This document shows positions 14,454 to 22,769 of a stretch of DNA of 33,247 nt, one piece after another. A model generated the notes under the pieces. The model was not told the DNA's origin, ran no database searches, and worked only from the letters and a program-made list of their open reading frames with translations. The stretch comes from UBA6770 sp965661115. Its GTDB lineage: Bacteria; Bacteroidota; Bacteroidia; Flavobacteriales_G; Salibacteraceae. Location of the stretch: positions 1 to 33,247 of the forward strand of contig CBFICO010000016.1 of assembly GCA_965661115.1 (NCBI GenBank), in the 5' to 3' direction. A program made the position numbers and the translations under genes. Position 1 is the first letter of the stretch, and the number at the start of each line of letters is the position of its first letter.

Positions 14454-16181
14454 TTAAAACTCCCCCTTCTCTTCCAAAGCAGATTCAAACTCCTCCACCA
14501 AGCCATCGTCGTCTTTATTCCAACGGTAATATTTGGCGTAATTATCAAAAAAGAAGCTGTGTTCATTTCCGGTTTTATGTACTTCGGTGCGTTGTAATTT
14601 TGTAGTTGTTTTTAAGGTGTACTTAACGTTATTCAAGCTCAACTCCACTTCCATTTTAAAATCGGGTTCGCAGTTGCTCCAACGGTGATAAACGTAGCCG
14701 TCAAAACCAACAAAATGCTCTAATGTTGGCACGTGCCGACTAAAGAAGTATTGATTAAAAAACCATTGGTAATCCTCGCCTGTTTTTGCGTTTACCAAAT
14801 CAATAAAATCGTAAGTGGTTACTAAACCCATTTCATTCTCTCGGTAAAACGATTGAATGATATCAAAAAACACCGAATCGTTATTAATTACTGAACGTAA
14901 GGTTTGCAAAGCAACAGCACCTTTACTGTAACAATCGGCCTCTTTATAGTTGAAATACACTAAATCTTCTGGGCCAACAATTGGTCGTTTATTCTGAATT
15001 GTCCATCTATCAATACCCAATTTTCTCAAGTAACCATCTTCCCCTTCAACATGCTCTGCATAGAGCCCTTCGGCAAAGGTTGCCATACCCTCATGAATCC
15101 ATATATGTGCAAAATCGGTAGCGCTAAGAGAATTACCCCACCATTCATGGGCGGTTTCGTGCAGCACAATGTAATCGGAGTGAATATACCAAGTGTTTTT
15201 GTATCCGCTTCCATAAGCAATAGCCGTTTGATGCTCCATGCCGGCGTACGGCGACTCTACCAGTTTAAACCCGTCATTCACCCAAGAATATGGACCAAAC
15301 TTCTGTTCAAAAAAGTGGAAGATATCGTGTACTTGCTGGAAATGTTCTGTGGCTTTTGCTTTGTTTTCTCGCAACACATAATGCGAAATATCCACTACTC
15401 CTCGCTTAGCATTTACGGTGTCTTTTATCTCCACAAAATCGCCCACATAATAGGTAATGTTGTATGTATTTATAGGATAAGATGTTGCCCAATTAAATTT
15501 GAGGCGACCGTCTAGCAAGGTATCTACACTTTGCAGTTTACCGTTACTTACACCAACCAATTCAGGAGCACAAATTATACTCATAGAAATAGAGTCTGCC
15601 TCCTCCTTGTTGTGGTCCTTGCAAGGTAGCCAAATACTTGCCCCGTCTCCTTCGCAAGCCACACCAAGCCAAGGCAGTTTGTTTTTGTCTTTTTTCCAAA
15701 CTGTTCCACCTCGCCAAGGTGGCTTCTTTGCTTTGTTGGGTTTACCGCCATATTCTATCTTGAACTTGAAAACATCTCCCTGTTTTATTTCGTATTCATC
15801 GATGGCAAACCTAATGGCTCGATAATTTCTATTGAAAGGAACAGGCTCAGAATCGTCTTTGATATAAATGCCTTTAACATCAAGGTTTTTATGCAAATCG
15901 AATTGTAAGGTATCGCTCAAGCTATCTAATCTACAAGTAAAAACTACGCTTCCGTTTATGGTTTTATTTTCTGGGTTAGGTTCTATTTCAATTGCGTAAT
16001 GCAACACATCATAACACGCTCTGAAATCGTTGTAATACCCCAACTCCTTCATTTCTTCAGATACAGAAATAGGCTTAGGGTCTTTTTTGGGCTCCTTTAC
16101 ACGTCTTTGATTCAAAAAACAACTGCTTGATAGCAGTGCAATTGTTACAAATAATATCGGTGGCTGAATGTTAAACTTCAT
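14454..16181 (-). CDS. M1-family metallopeptidase lipoprotein (aminopeptidase)
   Basis: Gluzincin zinc metallopeptidase of family M1. The zinc site is complete: HETAH at 341-345 and Glu364 after the standard 18-residue spacer (HETAH...IHEGMATFAE). The exopeptidase motif corresponding to GAMEN reads GMEHQ at 314-318, a variant often seen in bacterial M1 relatives. A beta-rich N-terminal domain (about 45-250) precedes the catalytic domain. A lipoprotein signal at residues 1-21 ends in LSSSC, so the enzyme is probably anchored at Cys21 and faces the periplasm or surface. At 575 residues it lacks the long C-terminal helical domain of PepN (about 870), like many Bacteroidota M1 enzymes. The start is ATG. 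The next gene to the right diverges and starts within about 20-65 nt. Confidence 0.92.
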   Translation of the reverse strand: MKFNIQPPILFVTIALLSSSCFLNQRRVKEPKKDPKPISVSEEMKELGYYNDFRACYDVLHYAIEIEPNPENKTINGSVVFTCRLDSLSDTLQFDLHKNLDVKGIYIKDDSEPVPFNRNYRAIRFAIDEYEIKQGDVFKFKIEYGGKPNKAKKPPWRGGTVWKKDKNKLPWLGVACEGDGASIWLPCKDHNKEEADSISMSIICAPELVGVSNGKLQSVDTLLDGRLKFNWATSYPINTYNITYYVGDFVEIKDTVNAKRGVVDISHYVLRENKAKATEHFQQVHDIFHFFEQKFGPYSWVNDGFKLVESPYAGMEHQTAIAYGSGYKNTWYIHSDYIVLHETAHEWWGNSLSATDFAHIWIHEGMATFAEGLYAEHVEGEDGYLRKLGIDRWTIQNKRPIVGPEDLVYFNYKEADCYSKGAVALQTLRSVINNDSVFFDIIQSFYRENEMGLVTTYDFIDLVNAKTGEDYQWFFNQYFFSRHVPTLEHFVGFDGYVYHRWSNCEPDFKMEVELSLNNVKYTLKTTTKLQRTEVHKTGNEHSFFFDNYAKYYRWNKDDDGLVEEFESALEEKGEF

Positions 16182-16247
16182 ATAGCAAAAAAAGAAGTAT
16201 TGCGAGTTGGTTTAAGAAGGTGTTTAAATAATTGTGAGATTTGGGGT

Positions 16248-16970
16248 GTGGAAACCTTTCTCAGAAAATCAATTTGCGTCTTTAGCTTTATTTTGTTTTT
16301 AATGGGTTCAAATAATGCACAAACCACCATCTATCTTATTCCCGGGCAAGGAAGTGATGCTCGGATTTTGCAAGATTTAAAATTGGATAGTTCTTTTACC
16401 ATTAAACACATAAAATACAGCACACCAACCAAGAAACAAAGCATGAACGAGTTTGCCCAGTTATTGGCTAATCAAATAGACACTTCAGAACCTTTTGTGT
16501 TGGTAGGAGTTTCTTTAGGTGTCATGTTGGCTACGGAAATGAACACCTTTCTTTCCCCTCAAAAAACGATTATAATTTCCAGTGCAAAAAGTCGGAAAGA
16601 GCTTCCCGTTCAATATCAATTTCAACGAGCAATTCCAGTTTATAGTTTGGTACCAAAACTATTGGTAAAAGGTGGAGCAAGAATGCTACAGCCAATTGTA
16701 GAACTCGATAGAAGGCGCAACAAAGAAATCTTTAAGGCTATGCTTAAAGACAAAGACCCCAAATTATTAAAACGAACGGTTCGCATGATTATCAGATGGG
16801 AACAGACCGAAGCACCTAAAAGAATTATTCATATTCATGGCACAAATGACCATACTATTCCAATTAGAAATGTGAATTGCGATTATGTCATTGAAAAAGG
16901 CTCACACATGATGACTTTGACTAAGGCTGAGGAAATTTCGGAGTTGTTGAATAAAATATTGGTGGAGTAA
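16248..16970 (+). CDS. Secreted alpha/beta hydrolase (predicted)
   Basis: Small alpha/beta-fold hydrolase of unknown substrate. Numbered from the GTG at 16248: YLIPGQGSD follows the signal peptide at the position of the oxyanion loop, GVSLG holds the nucleophile Ser89, HGTNDHTIP carries the acid (Asp201), and KGSHMM supplies His220. The frame is open from a TTG at 16200. The GTG gives METFLRKS followed by a hydrophobic core and a cleavage site after SNNA, a textbook signal peptide, whereas the longer form would bury it, so the GTG is preferred. The 240-residue length suits an esterase-like enzyme without a lid domain. The gene is divergent from the M1 peptidase and stands alone. Confidence 0.75.
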   Translation: METFLRKSICVFSFILFLMGSNNAQTTIYLIPGQGSDARILQDLKLDSSFTIKHIKYSTPTKKQSMNEFAQLLANQIDTSEPFVLVGVSLGVMLATEMNTFLSPQKTIIISSAKSRKELPVQYQFQRAIPVYSLVPKLLVKGGARMLQPIVELDRRRNKEIFKAMLKDKDPKLLKRTVRMIIRWEQTEAPKRIIHIHGTNDHTIPIRNVNCDYVIEKGSHMMTLTKAEEISELLNKILVE

Positions 16971-17016
16971 AAGTTGTTTCGGAATAAGAAACCTGCAATC
17001 TTTAAAGCATAAAAAC

Positions 17017-17160
17017 GCAGTATTGTAGAATGTTGTGGGAATAGCCTGCATTGCTTGCCCGACAAGGAATCTGAGGTAGATCTTAGATTACTGCTTTCGC
17101 AGGAATGACGCTTTTATGGTAATAGCTATCAAATTAACCCACATTATTCTACAATACTGC
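17017..17160. repeat. MITE-like element with 23-bp terminal inverted repeats, copy B
   Basis: The left arm (17017-17039) and right arm (17138-17160) are inverted copies matching at 21 of 23 positions; the arms begin GCAGTATTGTAGAAT. ATAAAAA occurs directly outside the right arm and one base outside the left arm, a possible target-site duplication, although the sequence is A-rich. The interior holds GGAATGACG (17102-17110) and no ORF of note. The element abuts the terminator of the large surface-protein gene. Confidence 0.6.
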
Positions 17161-17191
17161 ATAAAAAAAGCCTCCCAAATGGGAGGCTTTT
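17161..17191 (-). terminator. Intrinsic terminator of the 1640-residue surface protein gene
   Basis: The stem AAAAGCCTCCCA / TGGGAGGCTTTT is near-perfect with a tight loop. On the minus strand a T-run of seven or more follows, 25 nt after the stop codon. Confidence 0.88.
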
Positions 17192-17215
17192 CAATATAAT
17201 TATAGTTACAAAAAC

Positions 17216-20200
17216 CTACTTACCTCTAATAAGAGTAATGGTTCCTTGTTCTTCGAACACCTCTTCTGATGCAGATCTAATCTTCATCTCTATGGTGTAC
17301 ATGTAGGTTCCATCGGGTTGTGCATTTCCAGCTTTGTTCTCACCTTTCCAGAATGGAGTGTCCATAGTAAGTTCATACACTTTTCTTCCCCATCGGTCAT
17401 AGATATAACCTGTTATTTCTAAGAACTGCTCTTGGTAAGCGGCTATCAACAACTCTTCGTTGTAGTTACCATTCTCTATTGGGCTTATTGCACTCCACCA
17501 ATCGTTCATGCCATCATCGTTTGGTGTAAACACGTTAGGGAACCTCGGCTCTACTAACTGATCGACATACAATACATACTGAATTGAATCGGCACAACCT
17601 ATCTCGTTTATTCCTATCAACCTCACTAGCTCTAACCCAAATGCTTCGCCTGCAGTTGTCAATACTCCGTAATCGGCACTTGGCATGGTGTACCATGGAC
17701 TCTCTTCTGGTGTACCTGAGAACTCAACGTCTGTATTTCCACCCAACGATGGCTGTGCTACACCATACTTCCACTTGTACTCTATTGGTAACTCATTATA
17801 CTCCGATGTATTGGTATAACTCACTTCTTCTCCGATTCTAACGGTATCCAAGCTTCTTGAGAAAGATACCAATGGGTATCCAAATACCGAATACTCTATT
17901 GACCCTGCTTTACTTATACAGCCTGCCGCATCTCTTAGTCTTGCATAATACGTTCCACCTATTTGTGGTACTATTCGCTCATAAGCTGTATCGGCTGTTA
18001 TTGGGTTACCTTTTGATATCGCATTGGCGGCATCTTGATCTATGTCATCGTTGTACCACTCTAAGGTTAAACCGGGTGCAAAGTCCTCAAACTTCAGGTC
18101 TGGTACCGTATCACCTAAACAGATTCTATAATCTTCATCCGATGCTATTGGGGCATCTGGTGTTTTTGATATGAAAATAGCTGTATCGTGGGTAAACGAA
18201 CAGATAGAATCTGGATGATTTGTTCCGTTTCTGTACTTAAGTCCCATAGTGTAACTTATTGGATATCTTCCTTCTGGCAACTGACAGAAGCTATACTCAA
18301 ATTTGTATGGGAATATCATTCCCCATGAGGTTCCATCCCACTTACTTACTTTATCGGACTCTATTACGTTGTTCCATCCTGTCTCTGCTTTTGTTGCAGT
18401 TACTACATCAACATAACTGTTCGGGTCTCCTGGTACTATCGTCTTAAAAGGTGACTTAGCTACGCGTACTTTAATCAACTTCTTACGCTCACTGGCTGGT
18501 ATCTCACTATCGATACAATCTCCTGGGGCTTTAAAACAGAAGTTCTCTGCTAGTATCTCTACCTGTGGTGCTCTAAAGATATCTATCTCATATCTTCCGG
18601 TATCCCCACAGAATCCAGCTCTACTAATTTGTATCCAACGCTTACCGCCTTCACCATCGTTTATCAATCTTGGATTGAATACTCCTCGTATGCTATCTCG
18701 TATCGATTGCTTCTCTATTTCTGGTATAATATCACTACTGCCTGGAGCTGGTACTATACTCCATACGCCGCCTTTGCCTGCGCCTGCTAACGTATCGTTA
18801 TCGCTAGTTGAACAGAACTCTTTGGTAAATACTGGCAGCCCGTTGTGAATCACACCTAAATATGTGGTGTCAAATGGTGCTACTACTGGTATCTTTATCG
18901 TTGAATCGTGCCAGCAGCCTACAAGCAACTTGTAGTTAACATACGCTGTATCTGGTTTCCCTGGGGTAGGATTAAACTTAGTTCCATCTATGTAATAATC
19001 TCTTGTTCCTGGTAGCGGGGTAGGTGTTATTACCGAATCTACTCCAAATCCACTGAAGAACCCTCCTGGTATTTTTGCTACCAGCTCATGTCTGCTATCG
19101 TTACTATACAATGAACAGGCTGAATCTGGCTTTAAGATACTCGGATCTGGTAAGCCTGCTATGTTCAATATAGTAGTGCCTGAATTTGCGCACTTATCTC
19201 CTGTTACGTTAAACGTTACGGGGAATGAACCTGCTCCTGATATTGTCGGATTCCATAGTCCTAAGGTATCGTCTATTATACCTAATCCACTCCATTTTCC
19301 ACCTGGATTTGATATCGTGTGTGGTGTTGGGGAGGTTAAATTGATAATTCCTCCGGTTACACACTGTAGTGGTAATGAATCTGGTTTTACCTGATACTTG
19401 CTCACTACATTTATCTTCAAATCCAAGGTATCAAAACACACACCGCTTGTATCGGCAATAAAGGCTTTGTAATTCTTTGCCGTTGTTAAGTTTACACTTG
19501 CTACCGTGCTGTCTCCGTTTGTTGCTGCTATAAAACCGCCATTGCTTGTTGCTGGGTCTGCCACCCATTGGAAACTGTAGTTACCTGAGTTTATGCCTGA
19601 ACATACTCCAAACTTGGTTCTTGGTAATAGGAACATTGCATTTCCTGTGGCTCTGGCTGCATTACATGCCGCATTTGCTGTTCTTGAGTAATATCTAATC
19701 GAAGACGCGTAACCGGTTACATCAAAGGTCATGATATGATCCCAGTTGTATACGTTACTACCGTTATCCCAACATACTTCTACTATTAAGTTCGATACAC
19801 CATCCCATACATAATCTCTATCAAACGTATGCGTGTTCCAACCCAATACGGGTATCTGTGGCTTAGCATCAAATACGGTTCGTAAATTAGGTACAAACGT
19901 GGTAGTTAACTTATTGCTTGATGTACAGCCTATCTTTATGGTAAAGGCATTAAATGGGTTTTGACCATGTGGTGCTACTTGAGCTATATCAAACCCTATG
20001 GATGTTATTGGACCTGCTCCTATACCTCTGGCTTTTAAATCGGCTGCGGTATATAAAAACTGTGCGCGTATCGAGCGGTTTCTACTGGCATACACTACTG
20101 GTGCCGTATTCTGACCACTTATACTTCTTATTGCACCTGAACCAAAGGTTCTGTCTACTGTACTTCCTAAGCATGGATAGATAGAAGTATCGCATGACCC

Positions 20201-22138
20201 GTAATTAATTGATCCAGTGTTTACCCACATGTCTATCGTGTCTTCTAAACATATCAAGGTATCTGAAGCCATAGCTCGCATGTTTTGCGGGAAGGGATTC
20301 GTTACATCTACTTGTATGCTACCTTCTCTTACACAGCCTGAATCTGATGTTACCGTTACCATGAAGTTTGTGTTCTTCAGCACATTCGAAAACGTTGGGC
20401 TCTGAATAGTATCGTTATTCAAGTTTCTTGAAGGTGCCCATTGATAGGTGTACTTTAAGTTTGTTTTGTTTGGGGTTACTGTCAATGGCCCTGTTGCTGG
20501 GTTACAGATTACAGTGTCGTTTGGCATACTAATCTGATAAGCTTCTGGTACGTGCACAATAATGGTATCGCGTACAAAACAGTTCTGAACTATCTCTCCA
20601 CACAGGCCTCTTACGTTAGGAACTTCTATGGCCAATGCACTGGTTACATTAGGTAAAAACTTAGCTGTTCGGTTGGTATCTACTCCCGGAGTAGTGTCTG
20701 GAAACCAGTTTACTCCTGGTAAGAGTGGATCTCCATACAAACTCGTCCATTTAAACGTGTTACTTCCGTAACCCTGCATGTAAGCCGTATCGCCTTTACA
20801 TACATACATATCTGGATCAAGCGCTGCCGAGGGTTTTACATCCAACTCAAATACCGAGAAGCCACTTCCGGGTACATCACACTTATCGTCTGTAAAGGTC
20901 ATGAAGAAACTCTTGATTGGGTCTAAGCCCATGGTAGCTCTCCAAGTAAAACGAACTACAATTTTGTTTCTTTGACCAATTGAAATTACATCCATTCTAG
21001 CATTTGGCATTACACGATCTAAGTTCGTTTCAATAAAGCGAATGGTATCTCCTCTGTCTGGATCTTCTAGAGTATCCTCCCAAGTAATTAAATCGCCATT
21101 ACATACTTCCAACTTATAAGCAGAAAGCAAAGTAGCTTTACCTGTGATATTGGAAATACCGCTAATATCTTCTGGAACCTTGTTACTACACGTAGCCACT
21201 TGGAACTGAACCTCACGATAGGTTTTCCCTTTCAAAATACCCGTACAACGCTCATACTCACTTACATAAAATGCTACAATAAAACTCCCCGTTGTAGTTG
21301 GAGTAAAAGATATTAATCCAGTAGCTGGGTCCAATACCAATCCTGGTATTGGTCGAGTACAACTTACCCCTGTTCCTCTTGGATTCATTCGAGTAAGGAC
21401 AGGTCTTCCACCAGTACCTGTGGTTGCCCATGGGCAGACAGCCTCAAAACGTAAACTATCACCTTCTTTATCGTATGTACCAATTCCGTAAAACACATCC
21501 TGCCCAACACAAACTGATGGGAAAGGTTTTGCTTCATCAGCAAAAATTGGAGCACTGTTAGCAGGTGCACCTCCTGGGTTTTGGCGAGGAGACCACGCGG
21601 TATTAATAAAGGTTTCTAGGCCTGTATTTGAACCTCCTGTAAAATTTTGAACGCCATTACGGCAGCATGTACAACTTTTATAGGTAAACCTCCATGAGTT
21701 ACATCTAGGTAAATCTACCGTACCTTCCCACACAAAAAGCTCGTACCCATTAACACCTCCGCGAACTTCACAGCCCGTTTGCTTATTGGTACAAACATCA
21801 GAAACATCTCTTGCACCTCTAGCGTTTGGTCTTTCTCCTGGCTTTGGTACATATGGAACCGCTGTTAAACGTATTGGTCCCAACCGAGCTCCAGATTGTG
21901 TACACTCTGCGTATACCTCTTCCTGTCTTGCACCACAACCATAAGTTGCTGTGTTACCTGAACCACAATATCTAAAAGCATAAATGGTAATCTTATAACG
22001 CCAAGAGGTTGTAGAACCCGGAGTTGGGCCCACGTAATCATATCTAATACTACCACCTGCAAGGTGAGACGCTGATGCTTCGTTGTAGAACGAAAGACCG
22101 ATAATTAATCCAAAAAATAAAGTGAGGAGCTTTTTCAT
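17216..22138 (-). CDS. Giant T9SS type B surface protein (CHU_C domain)
   Basis: A 1640-residue exported protein. The signal peptide covers about 1-23 (cleavage after SASA region); the mature end begins SHLAGGSIRYDYVG, a start shared by many Bacteroidota gliding-motility-associated proteins. The N-terminal third is Cys-rich. Further on are Ig/PKD-like repeats with motifs such as DMYVCKGDTAY and DYRICLGDT. A module at about residues 645-845 (RAQFLYTAADL, PITSIGFDIA, LIVEVCWDN) appears inserted within one such repeat. The C-terminal 105 residues form the CHU_C sorting domain: NVFTPNDDGMNDWW, YIYDRWGRKVYEL, FWKGENKAG, PDGTYMYTI. Export by type IX secretion and attachment to the surface are expected; the ligand is unknown. 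The start is ATG, and a TACTTTAG box lies about 70 nt upstream. Single-gene transcript with its own terminator. Confidence 0.9.
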   Translation of the reverse strand: MKKLLTLFFGLIIGLSFYNEASASHLAGGSIRYDYVGPTPGSTTSWRYKITIYAFRYCGSGNTATYGCGARQEEVYAECTQSGARLGPIRLTAVPYVPKPGERPNARGARDVSDVCTNKQTGCEVRGGVNGYELFVWEGTVDLPRCNSWRFTYKSCTCCRNGVQNFTGGSNTGLETFINTAWSPRQNPGGAPANSAPIFADEAKPFPSVCVGQDVFYGIGTYDKEGDSLRFEAVCPWATTGTGGRPVLTRMNPRGTGVSCTRPIPGLVLDPATGLISFTPTTTGSFIVAFYVSEYERCTGILKGKTYREVQFQVATCSNKVPEDISGISNITGKATLLSAYKLEVCNGDLITWEDTLEDPDRGDTIRFIETNLDRVMPNARMDVISIGQRNKIVVRFTWRATMGLDPIKSFFMTFTDDKCDVPGSGFSVFELDVKPSAALDPDMYVCKGDTAYMQGYGSNTFKWTSLYGDPLLPGVNWFPDTTPGVDTNRTAKFLPNVTSALAIEVPNVRGLCGEIVQNCFVRDTIIVHVPEAYQISMPNDTVICNPATGPLTVTPNKTNLKYTYQWAPSRNLNNDTIQSPTFSNVLKNTNFMVTVTSDSGCVREGSIQVDVTNPFPQNMRAMASDTLICLEDTIDMWVNTGSINYGSCDTSIYPCLGSTVDRTFGSGAIRSISGQNTAPVVYASRNRSIRAQFLYTAADLKARGIGAGPITSIGFDIAQVAPHGQNPFNAFTIKIGCTSSNKLTTTFVPNLRTVFDAKPQIPVLGWNTHTFDRDYVWDGVSNLIVEVCWDNGSNVYNWDHIMTFDVTGYASSIRYYSRTANAACNAARATGNAMFLLPRTKFGVCSGINSGNYSFQWVADPATSNGGFIAATNGDSTVASVNLTTAKNYKAFIADTSGVCFDTLDLKINVVSKYQVKPDSLPLQCVTGGIINLTSPTPHTISNPGGKWSGLGIIDDTLGLWNPTISGAGSFPVTFNVTGDKCANSGTTILNIAGLPDPSILKPDSACSLYSNDSRHELVAKIPGGFFSGFGVDSVITPTPLPGTRDYYIDGTKFNPTPGKPDTAYVNYKLLVGCWHDSTIKIPVVAPFDTTYLGVIHNGLPVFTKEFCSTSDNDTLAGAGKGGVWSIVPAPGSSDIIPEIEKQSIRDSIRGVFNPRLINDGEGGKRWIQISRAGFCGDTGRYEIDIFRAPQVEILAENFCFKAPGDCIDSEIPASERKKLIKVRVAKSPFKTIVPGDPNSYVDVVTATKAETGWNNVIESDKVSKWDGTSWGMIFPYKFEYSFCQLPEGRYPISYTMGLKYRNGTNHPDSICSFTHDTAIFISKTPDAPIASDEDYRICLGDTVPDLKFEDFAPGLTLEWYNDDIDQDAANAISKGNPITADTAYERIVPQIGGTYYARLRDAAGCISKAGSIEYSVFGYPLVSFSRSLDTVRIGEEVSYTNTSEYNELPIEYKWKYGVAQPSLGGNTDVEFSGTPEESPWYTMPSADYGVLTTAGEAFGLELVRLIGINEIGCADSIQYVLYVDQLVEPRFPNVFTPNDDGMNDWWSAISPIENGNYNEELLIAAYQEQFLEITGYIYDRWGRKVYELTMDTPFWKGENKAGNAQPDGTYMYTIEMKIRSASEEVFEEQGTITLIRGK

Positions 22139-22206
22139 AATGATGTTTTTTTGTTTCTTCTTGTCAAGACGTGCATTATTTTCAATGGTTGCCTCAAAAC
22201 AGTCGG

Positions 22207-22214
22207 CTAAAGTA
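22207..22214 (-). promoter_or_regulatory. Possible -7 box (TACTTTAG) of the large surface protein gene
   Basis: On the minus strand TACTTTAG differs from TAnnTTTG at one position. It lies 68 nt from the ATG. No clear -33 element is seen, and the surrounding sequence is very AT-rich. Confidence 0.25.
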
Positions 22215-22307
22215 ACTTTTTTAAAAAACTTAAAAAACTAAAATTTTGAGTTTTCAATTAGGGTCAATTGGCAACGATTTGAAAATAATTTAGAATACTT
22301 TGCGAAT

Positions 22308-22769
22308 ATGAAAAAGTTGGAGCATTCAGACCTAGTATTAAACGCAAAAAGCTTAATTGAAAACGAAACCAATTTGGTTTCAACGCTGGCCAACGTAAGC
22401 GCATTAATCCATGAGCACTGGAAAGAAATAGCCCTTTGGACCGGATTTTACCTAGTTCAGAACAATCAGCTTGAGTTAGGCCCTTTTCAAGGACCTATTG
22501 CGTGTACTACTATTCAAAAAGGTAAAGGCGTATGTGGAACTTCTTGGGCTGAAAAAAGAACAATCATTGTAAAAAATGTTCACGAGTTTGAAGGTCACAT
22601 TGCTTGTAGCAGTTTGTCTAATTCCGAAATCGTTGTTCCAATAATTGAGAATGAGAAAGTGATAGGAGTGCTGGATATAGACAGCGAAAAATTTGATGCT
22701 TTTACACCTAAACACCAAAAAGATTTAGAGTTAATTTGTAAACTCATTTCAGAACAGTTTTTTAGGTGA
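22308..22769 (+). CDS. msrC: Free methionine-(R)-sulfoxide reductase (GAF domain)
   Basis: Cytosolic single-GAF-domain enzyme that reduces free methionine-(R)-sulfoxide, using thiol chemistry with thioredoxin-type donors. At 153 residues it is one GAF domain. The three family cysteines are at 66 (GPIACTTI), 76 (GKGVCGTSW) and 100 (GHIACSSLSNSEIVVP). Their spacings of 10 and 24 are the same as E. coli fRMsr (84, 94, 118). The C-terminal strand VIGVLDIDS is also typical. The start is ATG. The stop overlaps the GTG start of the following lipoprotein gene (GTGA), so the two are probably translationally coupled, although no functional link between them is known to me. Confidence 0.93.
   Translation: MKKLEHSDLVLNAKSLIENETNLVSTLANVSALIHEHWKEIALWTGFYLVQNNQLELGPFQGPIACTTIQKGKGVCGTSWAEKRTIIVKNVHEFEGHIACSSLSNSEIVVPIIENEKVIGVLDIDSEKFDAFTPKHQKDLELICKLISEQFFR

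Noticed and set aside
15051..15515. A 154-codon plus-strand ORF
   Set aside because: It lies wholly antisense to the M1 peptidase catalytic region, which has intact zinc motifs; the ORF has no recognisable domain.
17584..18447. Several plus-strand ORFs of 60-105 codons
   Set aside because: They are antisense to the C-terminal third of the giant surface protein and rich in Leu, His and Arg, as expected from shadows of its codon usage.
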